A stretch of 64,000 bases of DNA from the NCBI GenBank assembly GCA_002496805.1, contig DALO01000011.1, forward strand, positions 28,068 through 92,067. The letters are read 5' to 3'. Shown here in pieces: positions 8,787 to 22,502 of this stretch (its first letter is position 1; every line of letters begins with the position of its first letter). Below the pieces are notes generated by a model. The model was not told where the DNA came from. It did no database searches and saw only the letters and a program-made list of their open reading frames with translations. The translations under genes were made by a program, and so were the position numbers. The stretch comes from Methanobacterium sp. UBA353 (GTDB lineage: Archaea > Methanobacteriota > Methanobacteria > Methanobacteriales > Methanobacteriaceae).

Positions 8787-9728
8787 ATGGAGCACATCAT
8801 TGAAACCCATGACATTGTAAAAAGATTTGATGATTTTACTGCAGTTAACGGTGTTAATCTGAAAGTCCCAAAAAGCAGTGTTTATGGGGTTTTAGGACCT
8901 AATGGTGCGGGTAAAACTACATTAATATCTATGTTATGCACTATTTTGCACCCCACCAGTGGGTGGGCAAGAGTCAATGGTTATGATGTTGTAAAAAATC
9001 CTAAAGAGGTTAGAGAATCAATAGGAATAGTTTTTCAGTCAAGGGCCTTGGATGATATTCTCACTGGTCGTGAACACCTGGAAATGCATGCTTCATTGTA
9101 TGGGGTGCCTAAGGATGTGCGGGAAAGTAGGATCACCGAAATCTTAGATCTCATTGCATTGGGAAAAAAGGCCGAGGAATTCGTTAAAACTTACTCTGGT
9201 GGTATGAAACGGAGATTGGAAATTGGGAGAGGATTAATTCACCATCCTAAGGTTCTCTTTTTAGATGAACCTACTCTTGGTTTAGATCCTCAGACAAGAG
9301 AGAGTATTTGGGAATATATCAATGAATTAAATAAAAATCAAGACGTTACTGTGTTAATGACCACTCATTACATGGAAGAAGCAGACCAACTATGTGATGA
9401 GGTGGCTATAATAAATCAGGGTAAGATAATCACAGCTGATTCACCAAAAAACTTGAAAAGAGAGCTTAAAGCAGATACTATTACTATAATAGTTGATAAA
9501 CCTGAATTATTCATGGAAGAAGCTGAAAAACTGGAGTTTGTCAGGGATATATTCAGAACTGACTCTGAAATTAAGCTTATGGTTGAACGGGGAGATTATC
9601 TGGTTCCAGAAATTGTGAATTTTGCCAACCACTTGAATATATTTGTGAATTCTGTAGAACTGGAGCATCCAAATTTGGAGGATGTTTTTCTTAAATACAC
9701 TGGCAGAACCATTCAGGGTGAGGAATAA
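8787..9728 (+). CDS. ABC exporter ATP-binding protein (DrrA-like)
   Basis: The 313-residue ATPase shows Walker A GPNGAGKT (about residue 40), the Q-loop in IGIVFQSRALDD, signature YSGGMKRR, Walker B VLFLDEPTLGLD and the H-loop TTHYMEEAD. A C-terminal extension of about 80 residues is typical of the DrrA/NodI export group (ABC-2). AGGAGG at 8775-8780 fixes the start at ATG 8787. It energises the permease encoded two bases downstream. The substrate is unknown; family members export drugs, polysaccharide or lipid-like compounds. Confidence 0.92.
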   Translation: MEHIIETHDIVKRFDDFTAVNGVNLKVPKSSVYGVLGPNGAGKTTLISMLCTILHPTSGWARVNGYDVVKNPKEVRESIGIVFQSRALDDILTGREHLEMHASLYGVPKDVRESRITEILDLIALGKKAEEFVKTYSGGMKRRLEIGRGLIHHPKVLFLDEPTLGLDPQTRESIWEYINELNKNQDVTVLMTTHYMEEADQLCDEVAIINQGKIITADSPKNLKRELKADTITIIVDKPELFMEEAEKLEFVRDIFRTDSEIKLMVERGDYLVPEIVNFANHLNIFVNSVELEHPNLEDVFLKYTGRTIQGEE

Positions 9729-9730
9729 AA

Positions 9731-10495
9731 ATGGCAGAACTTGAAGGAATTTATACAATATGGCTCAGGGAGAACAAAAGATTCCTCCGTTACCGTTCCC
9801 GGATATTAACGTCAGTGGTAACCCCCCTTTTATGGCTTTTAATATTTGGAACAGGGCTGGGTTCAGCCATAAGGTTTGGCAATACTCCTGGAGGATACCA
9901 AGCATTTATTTTTCCAGGGATTATTTGCCAGACTATATTATTTACCTCAGTTTTTTCTGGACTTAGTGTGATACAAGACCGGCAATTCGGATTTCTGAAA
10001 GAGATAATGGTAGCTCCCATATCTCGTCCATCAATTGTCTTGGGGAAAGCAATTGGAATAAGTACTACGGCTCTAGTTCAGGGGGTAGTTCTTCTTCTGC
10101 TATCATTTGTGGTTAATGTTAAGATGGATATTGCAATTCTTCTGGCATCCATAGTGGTAATTATAATCATTTCTTTGGGATTGTCAGGGATGGGCCTTTT
10201 GATAGCATCCTTCACTGACAGTATGGAAGGGTTTAACCTGATTATGAGCTTTATTGTAATGCCTATTTTTCTTTTAAGCGGTGCTTTATTCCCAGTTACA
10301 GGATTACCCACATGGTTACAGGCTGCTGTTTACCTTGATCCTTTAACCTATGGTGTTGATGCTTTAAGGGCAATTATCCTTCACTCATCAGTTCTACCAT
10401 TATATTTGGATTTGGCAGTGATCGCCAGTTTTGCTGTAGCCATGGTGTTAATTTCGGCGTTGATCTTCAGCAAGAAGGAACAGAGTTTGATGTAA
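9731..10495 (+). CDS. ABC-2 type exporter permease (DrrB-like)
   Basis: The 254-residue integral membrane protein has about six hydrophobic helices and the ABC-2 family pattern. Its N-terminal segment is cytoplasmic (IYTIWLRENKRFLRYRSR). The conserved LKEIMVAPISRPSIVLGK coupling helix region follows, and PIFLLSGALFPVTGLPTWLQ is the typical segment before the last helix, with DPLTYGVDALRAI. It overlaps the ATPase unit operationally, with a two-base gap, so the two form one exporter. An ABC-2 dimer of this permease with two ATPase copies is the expected complex. Confidence 0.92.
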   Translation: MAELEGIYTIWLRENKRFLRYRSRILTSVVTPLLWLLIFGTGLGSAIRFGNTPGGYQAFIFPGIICQTILFTSVFSGLSVIQDRQFGFLKEIMVAPISRPSIVLGKAIGISTTALVQGVVLLLLSFVVNVKMDIAILLASIVVIIIISLGLSGMGLLIASFTDSMEGFNLIMSFIVMPIFLLSGALFPVTGLPTWLQAAVYLDPLTYGVDALRAIILHSSVLPLYLDLAVIASFAVAMVLISALIFSKKEQSLM

Positions 10496-10567
10496 ACTAT
10501 TTAGGATTATATCATTATTCATCTAAAAATTGAAGTAAATTTCTTGATAAAATAAAAGTACAGAATG

Positions 10568-10583
10568 ATTTTTTTTTATTTTT
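10568..10583 (+). terminator. T-rich termination signal after the ABC exporter operon
   Basis: A run of nine to ten T residues followed by ATTTTTT lies about 75 bases after the permease stop. In methanogen archaea, oligo-T tracts on the coding strand act as intrinsic terminators without needing a stem. Confidence 0.4.
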
Positions 10584-10686
10584 TACCCAAGATGAGATAA
10601 TTATGATCTTTAGAAATTGTAGTTTTATTCGTTAAGTATATAAACTTTCAAAGCAAATATTGTTCATTGTAAGGAGATTTGTTAAT

Positions 10687-10836
10687 GTGCAAAAATTTTA
10701 TAAAATACACGACTTTCTGGACGATGAAAGTGTTGATAAGTTCATGAATGAACTTATCGACGAAAATTATGGATTTTTACGGGCTAAATACCGCCAAATA
10801 TTAAATATAGCTAGCACTGCCAGAAACAGGTTCTAA
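10687..10836 (+). CDS. Small hypothetical protein, 49 residues
   Basis: A GTG-started frame of 49 codons with its own complete expression signals: a TATA element (AGTATATAAAC, about 10635-10645), AAGGAG at 10671-10676, then GTG ten bases later. The peptide is soluble and amphipathic: KFYKIHDFLDDESVDKFMNE, then an acidic/aromatic middle and a basic C-terminus (RAKYRQIL..TARNRF). I recognise no family. The combination of promoter, ribosome binding site and balanced composition makes it more credible than a random ORF. Confidence 0.5.
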   Translation: MQKFYKIHDFLDDESVDKFMNELIDENYGFLRAKYRQILNIASTARNRF

Positions 10837-11229
10837 TAATTATAAGATAATGTTGAATAGTTAATCAATACTATTCCAGGACATATCTTGCTCATTTTAA
10901 TTTTAAATTTCAGCGTAATAACTGATTATGAACATCTCAAGCCATGTTTAGAAGGAAGTATCAGGTTCATGGATGTTTTAATAATGAAATCTTTTAAATA
11001 CTCATTTTCAACACTAATAAAATATATATTTTATCATCTAAATTGACAATTTCTTTATTTAAGATCTCAGGTTATATCAAAATATCCAGTCCAAATCACG
11101 AACATCTCTTCAATCTGAATAACTTTGGATAGCACTAGAATATATTTATGAACTGCAGGAACAAAACATTAGATAACAGAATCATAACTCCATATGGACT
11201 CATTTTTGAATCATTAGAGGGGTATTTTA
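10837..11229. other. Intergenic region without a recognisable gene
   Basis: This 393-base AT-rich stretch contains only short open frames lacking ribosome binding sites, and I recognise no RNA gene. TATA-like elements occur at about 11020-11035 (AAAATATATATTTTAT) and 11140-11150 (GAATATATTTATG). The latter fits a promoter for the coiled-coil gene at 11230. Confidence 0.4.
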
Positions 11230-11871
11230 ATGGTGAAAATGGTTAAATCTGCAGTCAAATGCTACAAAAAAAAGACTAAAAAAAGTGTGGCTGGTCAAAA
11301 AAAGACCTACGAATACAACCAGTATCTTGTTCCCCTAAAAAGGTCTGATAATTTGGACTGCAGTATGGAAGTTTTCATCATACCTCAAGTTGATATTAAA
11401 CACTTTTTCGATGAAAATGGTGAGTTAAAGGATATTGATAGTCAAGAAAATGAATATAAGATGCACATAGCTCAGTATGAAACCGAACTTGCTGATTTGG
11501 AGTGGAAACATAGTCAACTTTCCAGATCATACAAAGATCTACTAAATAAACATAACAAAACCCGTAGGAAACAGCAGGAACTTGACGAAAAGATAAAAAT
11601 TCTCCAAAACGATAAAATAAAACTTACAAATGCATTGAAGATAAAAAAAGATGTTAATATAGTTCCTGAAATAGTTAAACGAGATGTTTTGGATGAAATC
11701 TCTGTTTCTGGTAATGAAATGTCATCAGAATATGATGTAATTAAAGCAACCGCAGCAAAAGAAAAATCAGTTAAAACTGACAAGATAGAAGATATCAAAG
11801 ACAAAGAAGATAAAGATATCTGGACAGTTATTAGAAGTCGCCTGTCCAAGAAGGAGGAAAAAGAAAAATAA
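11230..11871 (+). CDS. Hypothetical coiled-coil protein
   Basis: A 213-residue protein preceded by AGAGGGG. The first 35 residues are strongly basic (VKCYKKKTKKSVAGQKKTYE). Residues about 40-65 form a hydrophobic block with YLVPLKRSDNLDCSMEVF. Residues about 80-140 are a long heptad-rich coiled coil, and the tail is charged and likely disordered (KIEDIKDKEDKDIW). I do not recognise a family. The basic head and coil suggest nucleic-acid contact or a scaffolding role, which is inference. It precedes the Cas4-like nuclease gene on the same strand, 114 bases away. Confidence 0.7.
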   Translation: MVKMVKSAVKCYKKKTKKSVAGQKKTYEYNQYLVPLKRSDNLDCSMEVFIIPQVDIKHFFDENGELKDIDSQENEYKMHIAQYETELADLEWKHSQLSRSYKDLLNKHNKTRRKQQELDEKIKILQNDKIKLTNALKIKKDVNIVPEIVKRDVLDEISVSGNEMSSEYDVIKATAAKEKSVKTDKIEDIKDKEDKDIWTVIRSRLSKKEEKEK

Positions 11872-11985
11872 TATATTACTTTTCTTCTGCTCTTGCATCA
11901 AACATATTTTTTTTAAAGATTTATTTTGAATATAGATAACTCAGAGAAAGCTCAATACAAATAAAAATGTTTTAAAGGTTTCATC

Positions 11986-12681
11986 ATGCCCAAAACTAGA
12001 TCAAAACCCCATCCAGACATATCCCAAGTAATGATAATGGATGGACAAAACAACTTCCCAATCAGCTGGCTGAATAAACAGGGATACTGTGAGTACAGCA
12101 TATATCTTGAAAATGTAAAGGGTATCCAAATACAACCCACTCTAGACATGGTAATTGGAACAAAAGAACACGCACGTTTAGAGGAGGATTTTAAAAAGGA
12201 TGCCGAGCCAGCCACTTTCGAAGAGATGTTAGAGACCTCCAAAACAGCTGAAATATTGTCAAGAGAACTGCCAGTTCTTTCAGTCCATTATGGTATTAGG
12301 GGTTATATCGATGAAATATGGATGACTCCAGATGAATTCATCATTATAGATGACAAACCCGGTAGTCGGGCGTTTGCTTCATCAATCCATCAAGTTTATG
12401 GTTATTGTCTGGCATTTAAGGAAACTATAAAACCATTTAAGAATAAAATGGGGGTAAAAAGAGGAATTACGGCTGCTTTAAGGCAGAGGGGTACTGATAA
12501 TATCTTTTGGTCCGCATACTTTGATAATAAGGCAGAATTGGGTATAATTAATCTCATTAATCGGGTTCAAAACTTAATCTCTCGCAAAGAAGAGTTTGTG
12601 CCAACCCAAAATCCCAGAAAATGTCGCAGTTGCCGTTTTAAAAGAAAATGTGATAAAAAGGCGTTGCCCGGACAAGTTTAG
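11986..12681 (+). CDS. Cas4-like PD-(D/E)XK exonuclease with iron-sulfur cysteines
   Basis: The 231-residue protein has the RecB/Cas4 nuclease layout. A first cysteine is in KQGYCEYSIYL, the His motif in VIGTKEHARLEED, the metal-binding Asp in GIRGYIDEIW, and the DxK catalytic pair in IIDDKPGS. A QVYGYCLAF helix and a C-terminal cysteine trio, CRSCRFKRKC, complete the likely [4Fe-4S] site. Cas4 proteins are 5'-3' DNA exonucleases that trim CRISPR prespacers, but many archaeal paralogues stand alone and serve DNA repair. No cas gene or repeat array is nearby, so the CRISPR name should not be assumed. Confidence 0.85.
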   Translation: MPKTRSKPHPDISQVMIMDGQNNFPISWLNKQGYCEYSIYLENVKGIQIQPTLDMVIGTKEHARLEEDFKKDAEPATFEEMLETSKTAEILSRELPVLSVHYGIRGYIDEIWMTPDEFIIIDDKPGSRAFASSIHQVYGYCLAFKETIKPFKNKMGVKRGITAALRQRGTDNIFWSAYFDNKAELGIINLINRVQNLISRKEEFVPTQNPRKCRSCRFKRKCDKKALPGQV

Positions 12682-12716
12682 AATATCTAACCTACTTAAA
12701 ATAAGATGTAGATAAG

Positions 12717-12726
12717 TTTAAATATC
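12717..12726 (+). promoter_or_regulatory. TATA box of tRNA-Gln
   Basis: TTTAAATATC lies about 50 bases before the mature tRNA end, predicting a precursor leader of roughly 25 bases to be removed by RNase P. Confidence 0.5.
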
Positions 12727-12775
12727 ACCTCGTTCTAAAAGGAGATTGCTGTAGTTACGGCTTTTTTTATGTTTT

Positions 12776-12847
12776 AGTCCCGTAGGGTAGTGGTAATCCT
12801 ACTGGTCTTTGGAACCGGCGACGGCGGTTCGACTCCGCTCGGGACTA
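12776..12847 (+). tRNA. tRNA-Gln (anticodon UUG)
   Basis: The 72-base cloverleaf folds fully. The acceptor AGTCCCG (12776-12782) pairs with CGGGACT (12840-12846), with discriminator A at 12847. The anticodon stem CTGGT/ACCGG holds loop CTTTGGA with anticodon TTG, and the T-arm has loop TTCGACT. CCA is not encoded and no intron is present. In archaea this tRNA is first charged with glutamate and then amidated by GatDE. Confidence 0.95.
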
Positions 12848-12868
12848 TTTATTTTCAAGGGTAATTAC

Positions 12869-14032
12869 ATGGAAAACATTCTAGTTGTCGGTGCAAACAC
12901 CCGCGCTGTAACTTGTTCTCTCAAAAAATTAGGATATAAATTATATTCTACTGATTATTTTGGAGTTATGGATTTAAAGCCATGTGCTGATATCTTAAAT
13001 TCTGTTTTAGATCAGAAACCAGCAAAATCATGTGGCAAATTTCTAGAACGATTCGATTCCAAAGTGATTGAGGAAATGGCCCTGGAAATGGTGGACGATG
13101 TTGATGGTATTATTTTTTGTGCAGGTGTATCTCCACGCCGATTTCCATCAGATAAAATCATAGGAAACTGTGATATACAAGATGTTGAAGATAAATTCCG
13201 CCTTTTTGGAGAGCTTAGCTCTGAATTTAATCTCCCAGACACCTACTTGATCAGTGATATAGATGAAGCCATAAATATTGCCAGTGATTCACCTGAAAAA
13301 AATTTCATCCTCAAACCTCGACATGGTTCTGGTGGATATGGTATTCAAAAGTTAGACATGTTAATTAAAGATTCAAATAAATCAGAACTATCTAGCCCCA
13401 GACAAAAAATAGATGAAAACGACTGGATAATGCAAGAATTTATAGATGGGGAAAATATCAGTGCTTCAGTCCTTTCCACAAAAACTGAATCCCATACAAT
13501 ACTCAACAGTAGTCAAATCATAGGAAATAAGAGTTTGGGGCATATAGAACCATTTGGATATTGTGGGAATATTGTACCTTACAATGGAGATAAAAAAATC
13601 TCTGAAACTGCCGAAAAAGTAGTAGATCACCTATCCCTCATTGGTTCAAATGGAGTGGATTTCATCATTAAAAATGGTGAGGTATATGTTGTTGAGGTAA
13701 ACCCCCGCTTGCAGGGAACATTTGAATGTGCTGAAATGGTTTTGGGCGTAAATATGGCAGAACTTCATCTTGCAGCTTGCCAAGGACACCTCATGAAAGT
13801 TTCCCCTCTGGAAAGATTTGCTGTGAAAATGATCATCCATGCCCAGCATAGATCTCAAGTAGGTAGTATCCATTTTAACGGAATTCATGACCTGCCCAAT
13901 CAGGGAGTAATTATTGAAAAAGGAGAACCTGTAGTCACAGTTTTAACTTCCAGTCCCAATAAAGAGGATGCAATCCTCTCTGCTCAAAAAAGGGTTCAAA
14001 TGGTTTATAAAAACTTGAAACCGATAGTATGA
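12869..14032 (+). CDS. ATP-grasp carboxylate ligase-like protein
   Basis: The 387-residue protein has an N-terminal Rossmann-like preATP-grasp domain (NILVVGANTRAVTCSLKKLG). An ATP-grasp core follows: FILKPRHGSGGYGIQKL (glycine-rich ATP loop), DWIMQEFIDGENISASVL, and the metal-binding VYVVEVNPRLQGTFECAEM. It resembles the COG2232 group of predicted archaeal carboligases, which ligate a carboxylate to an amine or thiol via acyl phosphate. The substrate is unknown. The start is ATG 12869 with AAGGG upstream; an upstream ATG at 12809 lies inside the tRNA and is excluded. It follows tRNA-Gln by 21 bases. Confidence 0.85.
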   Translation: MENILVVGANTRAVTCSLKKLGYKLYSTDYFGVMDLKPCADILNSVLDQKPAKSCGKFLERFDSKVIEEMALEMVDDVDGIIFCAGVSPRRFPSDKIIGNCDIQDVEDKFRLFGELSSEFNLPDTYLISDIDEAINIASDSPEKNFILKPRHGSGGYGIQKLDMLIKDSNKSELSSPRQKIDENDWIMQEFIDGENISASVLSTKTESHTILNSSQIIGNKSLGHIEPFGYCGNIVPYNGDKKISETAEKVVDHLSLIGSNGVDFIIKNGEVYVVEVNPRLQGTFECAEMVLGVNMAELHLAACQGHLMKVSPLERFAVKMIIHAQHRSQVGSIHFNGIHDLPNQGVIIEKGEPVVTVLTSSPNKEDAILSAQKRVQMVYKNLKPIV

Positions 14033-14061
14033 CTTATATTGTATAAAAAATCATCGTTTTT

Positions 14062-14259
14062 TCAGGTGAACACTACCAAATAAATGAAAATCAGTGTTCC
14101 GATTACAATACCCACTGTAACCATTATCTCAGCACCGAAAATTAAAATGGATATTTTGGCCATTTTATCGGGATCCTTTTTTATTTTTTTCCAATTCAAA
14201 TCGTATAAAAAGTCTGCGTTAAATGATTTCAATTTTTTCCACAAATTTTTAAATTCCAT
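14062..14259 (-). CDS. Small single-pass membrane protein, unknown function
   Basis: The 65-residue protein has a basic N-terminal half (EFKNLWKKLKSF, LNWKKIKKDPDKMAK) followed by one long hydrophobic helix (FGAEIMVTVGIVIGTLIFIY) near the C-terminus. I chose ATG 14257-14259 because AAAGGA lies upstream. An ATG at 14310 would add 17 residues without a clear site. The antisense frame is also open but has no membrane-protein logic. The next minus-strand gene upstream is UPF0216, and both are convergent with the ATP-grasp gene. Confidence 0.6.
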   Translation of the reverse strand: MEFKNLWKKLKSFNADFLYDLNWKKIKKDPDKMAKISILIFGAEIMVTVGIVIGTLIFIYLVVFT

Positions 14260-14340
14260 TATCAAATTCAATCCTTTTAGTTTTATCTTCATTAGCAATG
14301 GTTCTACCATTGTTTAAATAGTGATTTAGAGATTCGAATC

Positions 14341-14757
14341 TCATCTCACTAGAAATATATACTGTGAAGTGGTGGGCAACATTTTCCTTACTAATTTTAT
14401 GTCAGGCCGATAAATATAGATTTCATCATCACAATCATCCCTTCTTAATATCTGGCAAAAAATCTGGCATTCAAGTTTTCCAGTTATTCGGGATCCACTA
14501 GAATCAGAATCAATCTCAATATAAATCGGGAGCTTCAAACGCCCCCATGATTCCATGGGAATAATTGAAGAAATTTTTTTCAGTTCATTTTTTTTAAAAC
14601 GATGTCTTGTTCCATCTGTTCCTAGTACATGGGGTTTATCCTCCCATAAAAGTTCTTTTAAACTTTTCCTTTGACGGGGAAGATGACGATTAAGACTCAT
14701 GATCTGTTTTTTAAGGAGTCTATTTCTTCGGCTTTGATCTCCAATCATCGTTAACAT
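14341..14757 (-). CDS. UPF0216 / DUF61 family protein
   Basis: The 138-residue archaeal protein has the diagnostic blocks LNRHLPRQRKSLKELL, KPHVLGTDGTRHRFKKNEL and WGRLKLPIYIEI. The family is almost restricted to euryarchaeota and has no assigned activity. The basic/His-rich centre (GTDGTRHRF) is the most conserved part. The ATG at 14757 is the longest start; ATG 14748 is also possible. It is divergent from the small gene at 14800, with about 40 bases for both promoters. Confidence 0.82.
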   Translation of the reverse strand: MLTMIGDQSRRNRLLKKQIMSLNRHLPRQRKSLKELLWEDKPHVLGTDGTRHRFKKNELKKISSIIPMESWGRLKLPIYIEIDSDSSGSRITGKLECQIFCQILRRDDCDDEIYIYRPDIKLVRKMLPTTSQYIFLVR

Positions 14758-14799
14758 TTTATTCTTTGAGGAATATAATATTGTAGTGTAGAACTAAAC

Positions 14800-15147
14800 A
14801 TGGTGAATATTGTGGATATTGATATAGAACAATGCAGAGAAAATGACAAGATAAAGGACATAATCACTACTAGTGGCATTCCAATTAAACACATTAAACT
14901 ACTTCTCAGATTATCGGACACCATATACATTAATGCCATAAATTATAACGTGTTGATTAATGATAACCGAGTGGTCATTCTCCTTATATCTTCTAAACCC
15001 GACAATATTACAGGAATTTTACACACCTATTCCATAACAAATGTTCTTTACAAGATTAGAGATATGGAAAAGGAACATGATGATTTAAATACATATTGTG
15101 AGGTTGAAGATAACATTTTTAAGATAATTATAGATATAAACCCATAA
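14800..15147 (+). CDS. Hypothetical protein, 115 residues
   Basis: A mixed alpha/beta soluble protein with no family I recognise. Hydrophobic beta-like strands (VVILLISSK, NIFKIIIDINP) alternate with acidic helices (YKIRDMEKEHDDL). The ATG at 14800 has no clear ribosome binding site; an AT-rich stretch (GAATATAATATTG, about 14770) 25-30 bases upstream fits a leaderless mRNA. It is followed 45 bases later by another unknown gene on the same strand. Codon use matches its neighbours, so it is probably native rather than recently acquired. Confidence 0.6.
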   Translation: MVNIVDIDIEQCRENDKIKDIITTSGIPIKHIKLLLRLSDTIYINAINYNVLINDNRVVILLISSKPDNITGILHTYSITNVLYKIRDMEKEHDDLNTYCEVEDNIFKIIIDINP

Positions 15148-15192
15148 ACACTCATTATAACGTTAATTACAAGCTTTTTTTATGGTGCATGA

Positions 15193-15603
15193 ATGAAAAT
15201 TAAAGAGTACCAAAAATTGATACAAGAATTATCAGATATAGAGTTAGAGGCCAATTCCATTGCTGATTCTAGAAGGATTCTGGCTGAACTCAATGAAAGG
15301 GAAAATATAGTTTCAGAACTTATAAAACGTGTTAAGAAAGATATTCGAAACATCGAACTAGATTTTTTAGAAAAAAAACACCAAATAAATGTGGATTATG
15401 CTGAAGGTCGTTCTTCAGGAGTAATATCTAGAGTTAGAGGGAAATCCAAGGTTAAAGAGTTGAAAAAACTTCAAGAAAAACATGATGAAACATTAGAATC
15501 ATATTATGCAGTGCGTTATATATTGGATGAATTATCCATTCAGATTAAAAACGCCAAAGAACCTCTTAACAACTATATTAAAGGTAGATTAGGCGGATTA
15601 TAA
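15193..15603 (+). CDS. Hypothetical coiled-coil protein, 136 residues
   Basis: A highly charged, mostly helical protein with heptad patterns at residues 1-55 (YQKLIQELSDIELEANSI) and 70-125. A glycine/serine/arginine-rich hinge (EGRSSGVISRVRGKSK) separates the two. No catalytic motif is visible. GGTGCATGA just before the ATG may serve as the ribosome binding site. The two-helix antiparallel layout is that of a small structural or adaptor protein. No function can be assigned from sequence. Confidence 0.6.
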   Translation: MKIKEYQKLIQELSDIELEANSIADSRRILAELNERENIVSELIKRVKKDIRNIELDFLEKKHQINVDYAEGRSSGVISRVRGKSKVKELKKLQEKHDETLESYYAVRYILDELSIQIKNAKEPLNNYIKGRLGGL

Positions 15604-15678
15604 ATTAATTTTCATTAAAATGAATAATAAAAAATATAAAAAAAATAGGTTATAGGCAGTTCCTGGTACTTTAATCCA

Positions 15679-16054
<376 letters not shown>

Positions 16055-16062
<8 letters not shown>

Positions 16063-16711
16063 TGGCAGCCTCCTCACTTTCCATGGACTTTTTGACCATC
16101 TTTAAGCGTACAAAGCTTTCCCTTTCCATTTCTTCTAAGCGCATTTCAATATACTTGACAGTGTTCTGCAATCGGGGTATGATGATATGTTCCAGTGCGT
16201 TAACACGCCTTTTAGTGGATTCAATCTCACTTGCCAGTAACATGATTGTCTTTTCAGTTTCTCCTAGTTCAATAATGAGCTGGATTGATTTTTCGAACTT
16301 TTTAGCTGCTTCGTCAACTTTTACGGAGGTATCCATGAATCCGTAGCCACGTTCAACAATAGTTCTCTCCTGAATTTCAGAGTCAATCACTGGAACTACC
16401 ACTCCCATAATACTTCTAGAATCGATATCAACATCAACTGATTCAGTAACCGACATGGCGGCTTTTTTAACTGTAAAATCACCCATGCTGACCTGTGCTG
16501 CTGTTAAATCCTGGTAAGCTTCTTCGAGGTTTTTGGCAACAGTTTCACGGGATCCTTTAACCTTCTCAAGGATGTTGAAAAACTCCATGATCAGAGCATT
16601 TCGTTTTTCTTTAAGGAGGCTGTGGCCTTTAACTGCCAGTTTTTCCCTCTCTTTGAGTTTTAAAAGTTCCATCCTGGTGGGGTTGATGCCTTCAATCATT
16701 TCTTGTGCCAT
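16055..16711 (-). CDS. atpD: A-type ATP synthase subunit D (central stalk)
   Basis: The 218-residue helical protein has the V/A-ATPase subunit D pattern. The N-terminus is [34 protein letters not shown], with a long coiled coil at both ends ([12 protein letters not shown] and [22 protein letters not shown]). The subunit forms the rotating central axle inside the A3B3 head and binds subunit F. It lies 44 bases after atpB, with GGGATG before its ATG, and its stop overlaps the DUF22-like gene. Confidence 0.96.
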
Positions 16712-16754
16712 TTTTCATCCCTCTATTATTTTTCCCAAAAAATAAGGATGGGAT

Positions 16755-21371
<4,617 letters not shown>

Positions 21372-21381
21372 TTAATTCCCC

Positions 21382-22005
21382 CTATTTGAATAGTATTCCT
21401 GCAACTTCGGATCTTAGAGATTTTTTAAAGCGGAGCATCCTTGCTTCGATGGTGTTGTTTACCTCTATTTCACCGTTTGTGGTTTTTAGAATGGCACCGC
21501 CAATGGTGGTTATATTTGCCCCCATTTCCAGTTTAGTAGGATTGCTGGTATTTTCACTGATACTTTTTTCAAGTGAAGGTAAGGAACCTTTTATTTTAGC
21601 AACATCGGTATCTTTTACAAGAATAACGAGGTCACCCCCACCAATTTCTGTACCTGCTTCTATAATCATCTTTTCAAGGGATGCTTTGTATTCTGATGCA
21701 TCTGAAGAAGCAATTTCTTTAAGCTGTGCTTCAGCTTTTTGAAAAGCATCTTCTATTACTTCTTCTCGAGCTTCAAGTTCCATTCTCCGGGAATTCATCT
21801 TAGATTCTGAGATAACTTGTTGATATCTCATTTTAGCGGTTTTATCTGCGTTTTCTAAGATTTTTTCCTTTTCGATAACTGCTTGGGCTTCACCTTCAGA
21901 GAGAATGGATTGTTTTTCTTTTTCAGCTTCAGCTAATATGGAATCTGCTTTGATCTGGGCATCAGACATTATACTTGAGACTATTTTCTCTGTCCCGGCA
22001 CTCAT
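21382..22005 (-). CDS. atpE: A-type ATP synthase subunit E (peripheral stalk)
   Basis: The 207-residue subunit has an N-terminal coiled coil (TEKIVSSIMSDAQIKADSIL, EAEKEKQSILSEGEAQAV) and a C-terminal globular domain ending LRFKKSLRSEVAGILF. With subunit H it forms the peripheral stalk that holds the head still. I set the start at ATG 22005 (MSAGTEKIV), with GGGATGAT upstream. Frames starting further up, to 22062, overlap atpK out of frame and lack family sequence. Confidence 0.94.
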   Translation of the reverse strand: MSAGTEKIVSSIMSDAQIKADSILAEAEKEKQSILSEGEAQAVIEKEKILENADKTAKMRYQQVISESKMNSRRMELEAREEVIEDAFQKAEAQLKEIASSDASEYKASLEKMIIEAGTEIGGGDLVILVKDTDVAKIKGSLPSLEKSISENTSNPTKLEMGANITTIGGAILKTTNGEIEVNNTIEARMLRFKKSLRSEVAGILFK

Positions 22006-22021
22006 CTTTATCATCCCGGAA

Positions 22022-22501
<480 letters not shown>

Positions 22502-22502
22502 A

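Noticed and set aside
10860..11050. Open stretch of about 60 codons in the 10.8-11.2 kb gap
   Set aside because: No acceptable start codon or ribosome binding site, and no recognisable protein sequence.
11986..12681. Possible CRISPR-Cas locus suggested by the Cas4-like gene
   Set aside because: No repeat-spacer array or other cas gene is present in the window.
12809..12868. Upstream in-frame start for the ATP-grasp gene
   Set aside because: It begins inside tRNA-Gln; the ribosome binding site and family-like sequence start at 12869.
14084..14317. Plus-strand ORF of 77 codons
   Set aside because: It mirrors the minus-strand small membrane protein, which has a better helix pattern and ribosome binding site.
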